A stretch of 49,138 nucleotides of DNA from CAZXVU01 sp964644465 (GCA_964644465.1 CAZXVU010000003.1:1-49138); one strand, 5' to 3'; shown: positions 24,515 to 33,378, counted from the first letter of the stretch. The notes: generated by a model not told the origin, from the letters alone. Program-made: numbers and translations.

Positions 24515-25714
24515 ATGTTCCGCCTTGTTTGTGTAAGTTCTTTCTGCTTGATCGCTGCAGCCAATGCAGCAACGCCCCCTGCGCCAACGAAACCTGTTCA
24601 GCAGCCGGCTAAAAAAGTAGACGCTTTTAAACCGTTCACTGGAAAAGTGGCGGCGAATAAAGTGCGCATCCGCGCGAAAGCGGACTTGGATGGGCATATA
24701 ATTAGACAGGCAAATAAGAATGATCTTCTCTTAGTTGTCGGCGAAGAGGGTGACTTTTTCGCAGTTGAGCCGCCCAAAGATACAAAAGCCTATGTTTTCC
24801 GCAGCTACATTCTCGACGATTTAGTGGAAGCCAACCGAGTCAATGTCCGTTTAGAACCTCACGTCGATGCACCGATCATCGGCCAATTGCAAGCGGGAGA
24901 CAAAGTGCATGGACTTATCTGTTCCATGAATCATAAATGGCTGGAGATTTCTCCTCCGAAAAATTCCCGCTTCTATGTTTCGAAAGAATTCATCACTCAT
25001 GCTGGCGGACCTGAATATCTCGTCAATATGGAAAAGAGAAAGAGCCAAGTCGAAGAGCTTTTGACCAGCGCTTATCTCAATGCAGAATCGGAATGCAAAA
25101 AATCATACGAAGAAATGGCTCCTCAGCAAGCCATCGATCAATTCCAAACGATCCTGCGCAACTTTGCCGATTTTCCAGAAGCAGTGAACCAAGCTAAAGA
25201 AGGTCTTGCTCTGTTAAAAGACACATTTTTGAATAAGAAAATCAGCTATCTGGAATCCAAAGCGCAGCTTACTGATGTCGTGAAAAAAGAACTGATCGCA
25301 AAGCATAAAGAAGAAAGCCGCGAACTTTTTGCCGACGCTCCAGTCAATCTGAATCCAGAACTTTGGGGAAAGCGTTCCCTTAAAAAAGAATCTCTCGGTC
25401 TCTGGGACACTATGGAAGAATCGCTCTACTTAAGCTGGACAGCTTTCCATTCCGGTAAAAAAATCGACGACTTCTATGCCGAGCAAAAAGCAAATGCATC
25501 TGTGCTGACAGGCATGATTGAGTCTTACGATCATGACGTGAAAGATAAGCCGGGCGAATATGTTCTTCGAGGAACCGATGCTCCGATCGCTTATCTCTAC
25601 AGCACGCAGGTCGATTTGGAAAAATATCGAGGAAGAACAGTGACTCTATTGGTCAGCCCGCGCCCCAATAACCACTTCGCCTTCCCCGCTTATTATGTTC
25701 TCAGCGTAGAATAG
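24515..25714 (+). CDS. Exported SH3b-domain protein, Ctad1/CT017-like
   Basis: 399 residues. MFRLVCVSSFCLIAAANA is a signal peptide. Two bacterial SH3 domains follow: residues ~40-105 (FTGKVAANKVRIRAKADLDG) and ~108-165 (NRVNVRLEPHVDAPIIGQL). The rest is helical. The position after phoH and a CT016-like gene matches C. trachomatis CT017, which I recall as the invasin Ctad1 that uses its SH3 domains to bind host integrin beta-1. A TTG at 24455 and ATG at 24509 are in-frame alternatives; 24515 has GGAG seven bases upstream. The stop overlaps the next gene's GTG (TAGTG). Confidence 0.8.
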   Translation: MFRLVCVSSFCLIAAANAATPPAPTKPVQQPAKKVDAFKPFTGKVAANKVRIRAKADLDGHIIRQANKNDLLLVVGEEGDFFAVEPPKDTKAYVFRSYILDDLVEANRVNVRLEPHVDAPIIGQLQAGDKVHGLICSMNHKWLEISPPKNSRFYVSKEFITHAGGPEYLVNMEKRKSQVEELLTSAYLNAESECKKSYEEMAPQQAIDQFQTILRNFADFPEAVNQAKEGLALLKDTFLNKKISYLESKAQLTDVVKKELIAKHKEESRELFADAPVNLNPELWGKRSLKKESLGLWDTMEESLYLSWTAFHSGKKIDDFYAEQKANASVLTGMIESYDHDVKDKPGEYVLRGTDAPIAYLYSTQVDLEKYRGRTVTLLVSPRPNNHFAFPAYYVLSVE

Positions 25715-26487
25715 TGGAACTTCGAGAGTGGGCTATCCGGATTCTGTCGGCAGACACTCTCGAAGAAAAACTGCTCTCTCCCGAACATCTCACTGACGAA
25801 GATCCAGGCGCTCCGCTCATTTTCAACGAACCAGTCCGTCCCCTTTCGATGGGTTTTAATAAACGGACGAAAGAACAAAAACTCCCTCCGTTTCAAAATC
25901 ATGGAAAAGAAGAAAACCGGGCTATTTGTCTTCACCGATTTGCAGGCCATGAACTTTTAGCCGTCGAAATCATGGCGCACGCACTGACCGCATTTCCAGA
26001 AGCGCCGAAAGCTTTTCGAAAAGGCGTTGCCCACACTCTGAAAGAAGAGCAAGGCCATGTCCGTCTCTACATCAATCGGCTGAATGAAATGGGCGTTAAT
26101 TTTGGCGATTTGCCCTTATTCCGCCATTTCTGGAACCATGTCCCTTATCTCACTACTCCCACACGCTACATCAGCGTCATGAGTCTAACATTCGAGATGG
26201 CCAACCTCGATTTCGCTCCCCTTTATGGAAAATCTTTTGCGCATTTCGGAGATGAAAAAAGCGCGGCTCTAATGGCCCAAATCCTGAAAGATGAAATCAA
26301 TCATGTTTCTTTCGGATGGCGCTGGCTCAATCGCTTAAATGGAGATAGCGATCCCTGGGATACATGGACCGCGAACCTGTCGCCTAAACTGGATCCTAAA
26401 CGAGCGAAAGGCTTTGTCCTTCTCGAAGAAAACCGCCGTCAAGCGGGTATCCCCGAAACCTGGATCCAAAAACTCAAAAACTTCTAA
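25714..26487 (+). CDS. DUF455 ferritin-like protein
   Basis: 257-residue DUF455 protein, a ferritin-like diiron family of unknown function, often annotated rhamnosyltransferase in error. Metal-ligand motifs are HRFAGHELLAVEIM, KEEQGHVRLYI (ExxH), and LKDEINHVSFGWRWL (ExxH), with FEMANLD between. PVRPLSMGF near the N-terminus is also typical. GTG start overlaps the stop of the SH3 gene, implying translational coupling with the putative adhesin. It ends 4 bp into the convergent rmuC stop. Function unknown. Confidence 0.85.
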   Translation: MELREWAIRILSADTLEEKLLSPEHLTDEDPGAPLIFNEPVRPLSMGFNKRTKEQKLPPFQNHGKEENRAICLHRFAGHELLAVEIMAHALTAFPEAPKAFRKGVAHTLKEEQGHVRLYINRLNEMGVNFGDLPLFRHFWNHVPYLTTPTRYISVMSLTFEMANLDFAPLYGKSFAHFGDEKSAALMAQILKDEINHVSFGWRWLNRLNGDSDPWDTWTANLSPKLDPKRAKGFVLLEENRRQAGIPETWIQKLKNF

Positions 26488-27641
26488 TTCGATTCGATTG
26501 TTCTGGCCAGCGTATCGATCTTTTCAGGTTCGGGAAGTTCTTTTAAGAACGAACCCGATTCCTTCAATTTCCGCGCGCTCACTAGAACACGGGATTCTAA
26601 AGAAGCTACGGAAGAATTATAAGCTTCAGTCGCTGTATTGAGATTTTTTCCCACTTTGTTCCAATGTTCGCAGACGACGCAGAGGCGCTCGTAAAGCTCC
26701 CCTCCAAGACGTGCAATCTCTCGCGCGCTTTTAGATAAGCTCTCCTGCTTCCAACCATGCGCCACAGCGCGCAAGATAGCGATGAGTGTAGTAGGCGTTG
26801 CGACGATAATATTTTGATCGGCGCCAATTTCTATGATCGTGGGGTCCGCTTGTAGCGCAGCGCTAAAAAATGCTTCAGCGGGAAGAAATAAGATAACATA
26901 TTCAGGAGCTGGATCGAATTGCTTCCAATATTCTTTGTTGGACAGGTCTCTGATATGCTTCCGCAAACTGGCTGCGTGATCCTGCAGCTTTCTCTTGCGC
27001 AGCAGATCATCTCCTGCATCGGATGCGTCTAGATAGGCATCTAATGGCGTCTTTGCATCGACGGCAATCTGTCTTTGACCTGGCAGCCGGACGACGAGAT
27101 CGGGGCGCAAGATTTTTCCTTCATTCTCGAACCGTTTCTGTTCGTAGAAATCGCAATGGTTGAGCAACCCTGCAAGCTCTACGACTCTTCGGAGATGAAC
27201 CTCTCCCCAAGATCCCCGCATTTGTGGGGAACGGAGCGCCTGCACCAAATGCGCTGTTTCCTGACGGAGGGAATTTTCGGAGGCAACCATCCCTTCGATT
27301 TGCTTGGAGAGGGCTGCATAGGCTCCTTCACGCCGCTTTTCCAGATCGCGATGATGTTCATCTAATTGTTTCATCGCCTCTTTGAAAGGCTGGATGGAAG
27401 CATCGATCGCCTTCTGCCGATTCTCGAGATCAGACTTGGCGCCTTCTTGGTATTTATCGAGGGAAGTTTTAGCCAGATCTAAAAACGTCTTGCCGCTTTG
27501 TTCTAAAACGTCGAATGAAAGAGCTTTGAAAGATTCGTGAAGCTGTTTTTGCGTTGTTTCTACTTTTTTTTGCATCCACATCCAAAGGCCGACAAAGCCT
27601 GCGAGCAAACAGAAAAAAGCAAGAGCCAGCAACGTCATCAT
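26484..27641 (-). CDS. rmuC: DNA recombination protein RmuC
   Basis: RmuC-family protein (predicted nuclease-like, limits inversion recombination). One N-terminal membrane segment (LLALAFFCLLAGFVGLWMWM) is followed by a coiled coil to about residue 140 and the RmuC core: MRGSWGEVHLRRVVELAGL, RPDLVVRLPGQRQIAVDAKTPL, EYVILFLPAEAFF and NIIVATPTTLIAILRAVAHGW. The frame stays open to TTG at 27719, inside pssA. I prefer ATG 27641, which lies just outside pssA. In Chlamydia the order rmuC-pssA next to nrdA (CT825-CT827, recollection) is the same. Confidence 0.9.
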   Translation of the reverse strand: MMTLLALAFFCLLAGFVGLWMWMQKKVETTQKQLHESFKALSFDVLEQSGKTFLDLAKTSLDKYQEGAKSDLENRQKAIDASIQPFKEAMKQLDEHHRDLEKRREGAYAALSKQIEGMVASENSLRQETAHLVQALRSPQMRGSWGEVHLRRVVELAGLLNHCDFYEQKRFENEGKILRPDLVVRLPGQRQIAVDAKTPLDAYLDASDAGDDLLRKRKLQDHAASLRKHIRDLSNKEYWKQFDPAPEYVILFLPAEAFFSAALQADPTIIEIGADQNIIVATPTTLIAILRAVAHGWKQESLSKSAREIARLGGELYERLCVVCEHWNKVGKNLNTATEAYNSSVASLESRVLVSARKLKESGSFLKELPEPEKIDTLARTIESN

Positions 27642-27675
27642 AAAAGGGGATCTTATCAAAATCCCTTTTAAAAAA

Positions 27676-28518
27676 TCAGTTATTCTCGAAATCGTCCGGT
27701 TCAGGCTCGAAGTCTTCAAGGGTTTTTGATTTTTTGCCCGCGATGAGGCGGATGAGAGATAGGATCAACCCTACTATAATATAGCTCCAGGCAGCTAGGG
27801 CTAAGATCAAAGCAAAAAAGTAGAGGATCCCATAAAGGACGAAAATCGCCGAGACTACGGTTAAAAAAGCTAAATGGAAGGAAGGTATTTTAAAATGGAG
27901 CATCTTGAGGCTAGGAAACTTCAAACGGCAAACCATTAAATATCCAACCACAATCATAATGCAAGTAAGCACAATCGCTCGTTCGTTGGTTGAAATGTCG
28001 ACCCATTGATGAAGCAATGGGGAGAGAAGAAAGAGATTCGCGGACACGGCGGCAGCAGCAGCAGCCGGGATGGGCAGACCGGTAAAATGTTTTTTCTGAG
28101 CGGCTTGGAGCTCAGCATTGCCTTTGGCTTCAGTCGCTTTCACATTGAAACGGACCAAGCGGAGAACCCCGCAGACGGAAAAGACCATCGCTCCAGTAGC
28201 GCTGAAAAAAGAAAGGAATGTTCCTTGATCTAAAGAGAGGGTCTTGAGCATTAAAACAGAAGGGGCTACGCCAAAAGTGATGGCATCTGCCAAAGAGTCG
28301 AACACAAATCCAAATTCGCTCTCTGCATGAATGGCCCGGGCTAAAGCTCCATCGAGAAAATCGGCAAAGGCTGCGACCAACAGTAACAGCGTCGAGGTCA
28401 AAACAACCTCGTAATCGCCGGTTCCCGGCTCTAACATGTTGATTTTGAAAATCACAAATAGACCGCAGGCGAGTGCGAAGGCCGTGATAATATTAGGTAC
28501 TAAATAGACTCTCTTCAT
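27676..28518 (-). CDS. pssA: CDP-diacylglycerol-serine O-phosphatidyltransferase
   Basis: Makes phosphatidylserine, the precursor of PE, at the inner membrane. The 280-residue polytopic protein has the full CAP motif: DFLDGALARAIHAESEFG followed by FVFDSLAD, and HFTGLPIPAAAAA typical of the PssA branch. The C-terminus is acidic (LEDFEPEPDDFENN). It ends near the likely rmuC start and may be co-transcribed with it. It is divergent from nrdA across a 268-bp region that holds regulatory DNA. Membrane lipid synthesis and nucleotide reduction are not linked biochemically, but the arrangement is conserved in Chlamydia as I recall. Confidence 0.92.
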   Translation of the reverse strand: MKRVYLVPNIITAFALACGLFVIFKINMLEPGTGDYEVVLTSTLLLLVAAFADFLDGALARAIHAESEFGFVFDSLADAITFGVAPSVLMLKTLSLDQGTFLSFFSATGAMVFSVCGVLRLVRFNVKATEAKGNAELQAAQKKHFTGLPIPAAAAAAVSANLFLLSPLLHQWVDISTNERAIVLTCIMIVVGYLMVCRLKFPSLKMLHFKIPSFHLAFLTVVSAIFVLYGILYFFALILALAAWSYIIVGLILSLIRLIAGKKSKTLEDFEPEPDDFENN

Positions 28519-28634
28519 ATCTTAAGCATACCAAAGCCCACTCCCCAGCAAAAGACAAAAATTATCTTGGTCCCTTTATCAATTTTTTAAAGCTCATCCT
28601 ATTCAATTTGAAAGACCAGCGGGGAGGATATTTT

Positions 28635-28663
28635 TTACTGGACGGGAAAGTGTCAACTACAAT
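28635..28663 (+). promoter_or_regulatory. nrdA promoter, partial match
   Basis: TTACTG (28635-28640), 17-base spacer, TACAAT (28658-28663). The -10 lies inside the first NrdR-type box, so bound NrdR would block polymerase. Confidence 0.45.
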
Positions 28664-28672
28664 ATATAGTGT
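28657..28672 (+). promoter_or_regulatory. NrdR-type box 1
   Basis: CTACAATATATAGTGT fits the NrdR consensus acaCwATATaTwGtgt (family knowledge) at the core positions. Confidence 0.75.
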
Positions 28673-28689
28673 GTAGAAGGCTCGAAAGT

Positions 28690-28705
28690 CTACCAGATCT
28701 GGTAG
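28690..28705 (+). promoter_or_regulatory. NrdR-type box 2 (perfect palindrome)
   Basis: CTACCAGATCTGGTAG is a perfect 16-bp palindrome, starts 33 bp after box 1 and shares its CTAC-A-AT-T-GT framework. NrdR usually binds paired boxes about three helical turns apart. Confidence 0.65.
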
Positions 28706-28740
28706 GGGCAGCCAAAAAAGCAAAAATAAATAAAGCAAAT

Positions 28741-28767
28741 AAAAAACCCTAAAATTGGGTTTTTTTG
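28741..28767 (+). terminator. Terminator-like hairpin in the nrdA leader
   Basis: AAAAAACCC, seven-base loop, GGGTTTTTT and more T. It lies between the boxes and the nrdA ATG (28787), so it may attenuate nrdA or end a short leader RNA. Confidence 0.6.
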
Positions 28768-28786
28768 TGTTTAATTAAGGGCGCAT

Positions 28787-31700
28787 ATGAAAAGGCAAAC
28801 AAACAACGATACTACGACTTCATTTCTTGAAGAAGCTGTTCCCGCTAAATCGGGCGGCGCCAAAAAAAATACCGCGGCGAAAGAAGCTCAATATACCGTT
28901 GTAAAACGCAATGGGACCCTTGTTCCTTTCCGACGCGAGCGTATTTTACGGGCCATTGAAGCTGCTTTCCGCGATACAAAGAAGATCCCTGCTCCTGCGC
29001 CAATAGAATCCGATCTGCAGCAGATGATCAACCAAATGACCGACCTTGTTGTAAAACAAGTTTTGAATTTAGCCTCAAAAGGCGCCTGCCTGACCGTCGA
29101 AGGGATCCAAGATGTGGTCGAAGTGACCTTGATGAAAAACGGCAACCACGACGTAGCCCGCGATTACATCATCTATAGGGACAGCCGGAAAGCCACCCGC
29201 GAAGGATCGGCCCAGAACCTGAAAATCTACCGCCGCGACAAGACGACTCCAGCCCGCTTCAACCCAATGAAGATCGCCTCATCCATTGAAAGAGCCTTCC
29301 GCCGCGCACGGAAAATCGAGGATCAGACGCCTGATGAAGTGATTGCCGCCGTGAACCTGCTGACACAGAAGATCGTAGGAGAAATGTCAGATCTCGCAGC
29401 GAAGGGTGATTTTCTTTACATCGACATGATCGAAGACCGTCTTGAGCGCGAATTGATGAGCGAAAAATATTTCGACGTCGCCAAGAACTATATTCTCTAT
29501 CGCGCAGAGAAAGCAGGCCGCGAAGAGAAGCTTCATTCCATCCCTGTTTCTATCGATGAAAATGCCCCAGTGCGGCAGTTTGAGATCGCCACTTCCGATA
29601 GCGGAAAAATGGTGATGACTGAGATCATGCTGCGCAGCAAGCTTTCCTATGCTTGCCGCGGCCTGGAAAAGCTTGTCTCGGTCAATGAATTGCTCGAGTC
29701 GGCAATCGCTCAGTACTATGTCGGAATGAAAGAAGAGGAAGTAGACCTCGCCAATATTTTTGCTGCGAAGTCAAAGATTGAAAAAGAGCCCGCTTATTCG
29801 CAGGTCGCATCCCGCCTTCTTCTCGATGTACTGTATCGAGAGACCGTAGGCCTTCCCGCATCGGATTCAACCCTCGCGAAAGCGCACCGCCAATACTTCA
29901 AGAAGTATATTAAAGAAGCGATCGCCCTCGAGCGCGCCTCTCCATTGCTGCTCGATTTTGACCTCGATGAACTGGGCGCCGCAATGCATTTAGCGCGGGA
30001 CGATCTCTTCACTTATCTGGGTCTTCAAACGCTTTACGACCGTTATTTCATCCATAGCGAACAGCGCCGCCTTGAAACGCCTCAAATTTTCTGGATGCGC
30101 GTTGCGATGGGCCTCTCTCTGCAAGAAGGCGATCAGAAAAACAAAAGAGCCATCGAGTTCTATAACGTTCTTTCTGAATTCTATTTCACCTCCAGCACTC
30201 CAACCCTCTTTAATTCAGGGACTCTCCATTCGCAATTGAGCTCCTGCTACCTTTCTACTGTGATGGATGACCTCGGCCACATTTTCAAGGTGATTTCCGA
30301 CGATGCGCAGCTCTCTAAATGGGCTGGCGGCCTCGGCAACGACTGGACGAATGTCCGCGCAACAGGCGCCCGCATCAAAGGGACCAATGGAACCTCTCAA
30401 GGCGTTATCCCTTTCCTCAAAGTTGCCAACGACACCGCTGTAGCAGTCAACCAGGGCGGTAAACGTAAAGGAGCCATGTGCTCCTATTTAGAGACTTGGC
30501 ATATGGATATCGAAGATTTCCTCGAGCTCCGGAAAAACACAGGCGACGACCGCCGCCGCACGCACGATATGAATACGGCGAACTGGATCCCCGATCTCTT
30601 CATGAAACGGGTCCGCGATAACGGAACTTGGACTCTATTTTCTCCCAGCGATGTACCCGATTTGCACGATCTATACGGCAGCGCTTTTGAAAAACGGTAT
30701 ACCGAATATGAGAAAAAAGCTGACGAAGGAAAACTCAAGCTCTTCAAAAGAATCGAAGCGCTGCAGCTTTGGCGCAAGATGCTGAGCATGCTCTTTGAAA
30801 CAGGCCATCCGTGGATTACGTTCAAAGATCCTTCGAATATACGCTCGCCGCAAGACCATGTAGGAGTCGTCCACTCCTCCAATCTCTGCACGGAGATCCT
30901 TCTCAATACTTCCGCCGCAGAGACTGCCGTATGCAATCTCGGCTCGGTCAACCTAGCCAAACACGTCACCGATAAGGGCCTTGATGAAAAACGGCTGGCG
31001 ACAACGATCCGAACCGCTGTACGGATGCTCGACAATGTGATCGACATCAATTTTTATCCCATTCCAGAAGCAAAAAATGCGAACCAAAAGCATCGCCCGA
31101 TCGGCCTCGGATTCATGGGATTCCAAGATGCTCTTTACATTCAGAATATCAGCTATGCCAGCCATGAAGCTGTAGCCTTTGCCGACAAGAGCATGGAGAT
31201 GATCTCTTACTATTCCATTTTAGCCTCCACAGAACTGGCTCAAGAAAGAGGGCCTTATTCTACCTATAAAGGGTCGAAATGGGACCGCGGCATCCTCCCG
31301 ATCGATACGCTCGAAATCCTCGATAAAGAGCGCGATGTTAAAATCGACCTCGATCGCTCTGTCAGCATGAATTGGACCCCGGTTCGCAATGCGATGAAAA
31401 AGTATGGCATGCGCAATTCCAATACGATGGCGATTGCTCCCACAGCTACGATCGCCAATGTCACTGGAGTTATTCCTTCGAATGAACCGATCTATAAGCA
31501 TCTGTTCGTCAAGTCGAATCTCTCCGGCGAATTTACGATTGTGAATCCGCATCTTGTCGAAAAGCTCAAATCTCTCGACCTTTGGGATGAGGAGATGATC
31601 GACGACTTGAAGTACTTTGACGGTTCTATTCGGGAGATCGAACGGATACCCGATGAAGTGAAGAACCTATTCCTCAATGCGTTCGAAATCGAGCCAGAGT

Positions 31701-32017
31701 GGATCATCGAATGCGCAGCCCGCAGACAAAAATGGATTGATATGGGACAATCTCTGAACCTTTATCTCGCAGAGCCAAGCGGCAAAAAACTCCATCAGAT
31801 GTACATGCTAGCGTGGGAGAAGGGATTGAAGACGACCTATTATCTCCGGTCTTTGGGAGCCACTCAGATTGAAAAATCGACAGTGGACATCAACAAGCGA
31901 GGCCTCCAGCCGCGCTGGATGAAGAACAAGTCGGCATCGAGCAACATCTCTGTAGATAGAACTGAGGAAGCTCCCAAGGCCTGTCCCCTCGACGGCTCTT
32001 GCGAAAGCTGCCAATAA
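28787..32017 (+). CDS. nrdA: Class I ribonucleotide reductase, alpha subunit, with stacked ATP cones
   Basis: Reduces NDPs to dNDPs; 1076 residues against about 760 in E. coli, as in Chlamydia. The N-terminus holds at least two ATP-cone regulatory domains (TVVKRNGTLVPFRRERILRA at ~43, IYRRDKTTPARFNPMKIASS at ~146) and a third, degenerate one (FEIATSDSGKMVMTEIML). The catalytic barrel has SSCYLST, NLCTEI and VCNLGSVNLA (redox and thiyl cysteines), GLGFMGFQDALY, PTATIANVTG and the Tyr pair in TTYYLRS. The C-terminal tail CPLDGSCESCQ carries the reducing cysteines. It is followed by nrdB after an unusually structured 300-bp gap. Confidence 0.95.
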   Translation: MKRQTNNDTTTSFLEEAVPAKSGGAKKNTAAKEAQYTVVKRNGTLVPFRRERILRAIEAAFRDTKKIPAPAPIESDLQQMINQMTDLVVKQVLNLASKGACLTVEGIQDVVEVTLMKNGNHDVARDYIIYRDSRKATREGSAQNLKIYRRDKTTPARFNPMKIASSIERAFRRARKIEDQTPDEVIAAVNLLTQKIVGEMSDLAAKGDFLYIDMIEDRLERELMSEKYFDVAKNYILYRAEKAGREEKLHSIPVSIDENAPVRQFEIATSDSGKMVMTEIMLRSKLSYACRGLEKLVSVNELLESAIAQYYVGMKEEEVDLANIFAAKSKIEKEPAYSQVASRLLLDVLYRETVGLPASDSTLAKAHRQYFKKYIKEAIALERASPLLLDFDLDELGAAMHLARDDLFTYLGLQTLYDRYFIHSEQRRLETPQIFWMRVAMGLSLQEGDQKNKRAIEFYNVLSEFYFTSSTPTLFNSGTLHSQLSSCYLSTVMDDLGHIFKVISDDAQLSKWAGGLGNDWTNVRATGARIKGTNGTSQGVIPFLKVANDTAVAVNQGGKRKGAMCSYLETWHMDIEDFLELRKNTGDDRRRTHDMNTANWIPDLFMKRVRDNGTWTLFSPSDVPDLHDLYGSAFEKRYTEYEKKADEGKLKLFKRIEALQLWRKMLSMLFETGHPWITFKDPSNIRSPQDHVGVVHSSNLCTEILLNTSAAETAVCNLGSVNLAKHVTDKGLDEKRLATTIRTAVRMLDNVIDINFYPIPEAKNANQKHRPIGLGFMGFQDALYIQNISYASHEAVAFADKSMEMISYYSILASTELAQERGPYSTYKGSKWDRGILPIDTLEILDKERDVKIDLDRSVSMNWTPVRNAMKKYGMRNSNTMAIAPTATIANVTGVIPSNEPIYKHLFVKSNLSGEFTIVNPHLVEKLKSLDLWDEEMIDDLKYFDGSIREIERIPDEVKNLFLNAFEIEPEWIIECAARRQKWIDMGQSLNLYLAEPSGKKLHQMYMLAWEKGLKTTYYLRSLGATQIEKSTVDINKRGLQPRWMKNKSASSNISVDRTEEAPKACPLDGSCESCQ

Positions 32018-32317
32018 CAGATTAACAAGATTTGCAGGATCGCCGCCAATGGCGGCGACAGGATCCGCCACCCCAAATCGAAACGATTTGGGACCCATTG
32101 GCGGGCAGGATAAAAAAGAAAATCGCCAAACGAAGTTTGGCCACCGAGGCTGAGCGAGGCAAAGAGAAATCTAAGTGAGCTAACCGGGGGCCCCAAAAAC
32201 GAAGATTTTTGGGGAACGGGGCGAACGTTCCGACCGAGGAGCGCCTCTATTTAAGTAAATAGGGCCGACGAGGAGGATTGATTTATCGAAGCCGCAGCCA
32301 GCCCAAAAGAGAGAGTT
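32018..32317. repeat. Hairpin array between nrdA and nrdB
   Basis: No gene. Contains at least five stems: CGCCGCC/GGCGGCG (32041-32057), CCCAAATCG/CGATTTGGG (32072-32092), GCCAAAC/GTTTGGC (32125-32141), CCCCAAAAA/TTTTTGGGG (32191-32214) and CTATTTA/TAAATAG (32247-32262). CCGCCAATGG (32043-32052) can instead pair with CCATTGGCGG (32095-32104), excluding stem 1. Three loops carry GAA. Purine-rich CGAGG words recur between stems. It may control nrdB expression or message stability. Confidence 0.8.
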
Positions 32318-33373
32318 ATGGCAAAGACTAAGGATAAAACCGCAACCGCGGGTGTTGAGAAACGAGTGAAGATCGCTGAGAAGCGATTGATAAATTGTTA
32401 CGCTGTTGATGTAAACCAGTTGATGCCGCTGAAGTACAAGTGGGCTTGGGAACATTATCTCAACGGCTGCGCAAACCACTGGATGCCTAACGAAGTTCCG
32501 ATGGGTAAAGACATCGAAACTTGGAAGTCGGATAAACTGAACGAAGACGAAAGAAGAGTCATCATGAGAAATCTGGGATTCTTCTCTACGGCGGAAAGTT
32601 TAGTGGGGAACAACATTGTTCTGGCGATTTTCAGGCATATAACAAACCCAGAGGCCAGACAGTATTTGTTAAGGCAGGGATTTGAAGAAGCGATCCATAC
32701 ACATGCCTTTTTGTATATTGTAGAGTCGCTAACTCTCGATCATGGCGAAGTCTTCAATATGTACAATGAGATCAACACGATCAATCACAAAGATCAGTTC
32801 GAGATGCAGCTGACTCAAGATATTCTCCGTCCTGATTTTACGACAAAAACCCCGGAAGGCGCGCAGAAGTTTTTAGAGAACTTGATCGGCTTCTATATCA
32901 TCATGGAAGGCCTTTTCTTCTATAGCGGCTTCGCGATGATCCTTTCATTCCTGCGTCATAATAAAATGGTGGGGATCGGCGAGCAATTCCAATATATCCT
33001 CCGCGATGAGACGGTCCATCTGAACTTTGGGATCGATTTGATCAATGGAATTAAAGAGGAAAATCCCAACCTATGGTCGCCCGAATTCCAAGCCTACATA
33101 GTGGAGAAGATCCAGCATGCAGTAGAGCTTGAGATCAAATACGCTGAAGATTGCCTGCCGCGCGGCATTTTAGGGCTGACGGCGCCCATGTTCCGCGATT
33201 ACGTCCAATATATCGCAGACCGAAGATTCGAAAGGATCGGTCTTAAAGCGATCTATAAATCGAAGAATCCATTCCCCTGGATGAGCGAGACGATCGACTT
33301 AGGGAAGGAAAAGAACTTCTTCGAAACACGAGTCACTGAATACCAGTCGGCTTCAAACCTGGTCTGGAATTAA
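32318..33373 (+). CDS. nrdB: Class Ic ribonucleotide reductase, beta subunit
   Basis: Metal-cofactor subunit partnering NrdA; 351 residues. The ligand set lines up with C. trachomatis NrdB at a constant offset of four: E93 (TAESLVGNN), E124 and H127 (FEEAIHTHAF), E197 (MEGLFFY), E231 and H234 (RDETVHLNFG). The position of the E. coli radical Tyr is Phe (F131), the hallmark of class Ic enzymes, which use a Mn(IV)/Fe(III) cofactor in place of a tyrosyl radical (established for Chlamydia). GAGAGAG lies upstream of the ATG. A hairpin terminator follows the stop. Confidence 0.95.
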   Translation: MAKTKDKTATAGVEKRVKIAEKRLINCYAVDVNQLMPLKYKWAWEHYLNGCANHWMPNEVPMGKDIETWKSDKLNEDERRVIMRNLGFFSTAESLVGNNIVLAIFRHITNPEARQYLLRQGFEEAIHTHAFLYIVESLTLDHGEVFNMYNEINTINHKDQFEMQLTQDILRPDFTTKTPEGAQKFLENLIGFYIIMEGLFFYSGFAMILSFLRHNKMVGIGEQFQYILRDETVHLNFGIDLINGIKEENPNLWSPEFQAYIVEKIQHAVELEIKYAEDCLPRGILGLTAPMFRDYVQYIADRRFERIGLKAIYKSKNPFPWMSETIDLGKEKNFFETRVTEYQSASNLVWN

Positions 33374-33378
33374 GCGAA

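Larger units (their letters stand above)
28519..28786. other. pssA-nrdA divergent regulatory region
   Basis: No gene. Holds the two NrdR-type boxes and a leader terminator hairpin (separate entries) as well as the pssA promoter region. Confidence 0.7.

Noticed and set aside
28888..31707. Several long frames antisense to nrdA
   Set aside because: They are shadows of the GC-richer third codon positions of nrdA, with no RBS or family pattern.
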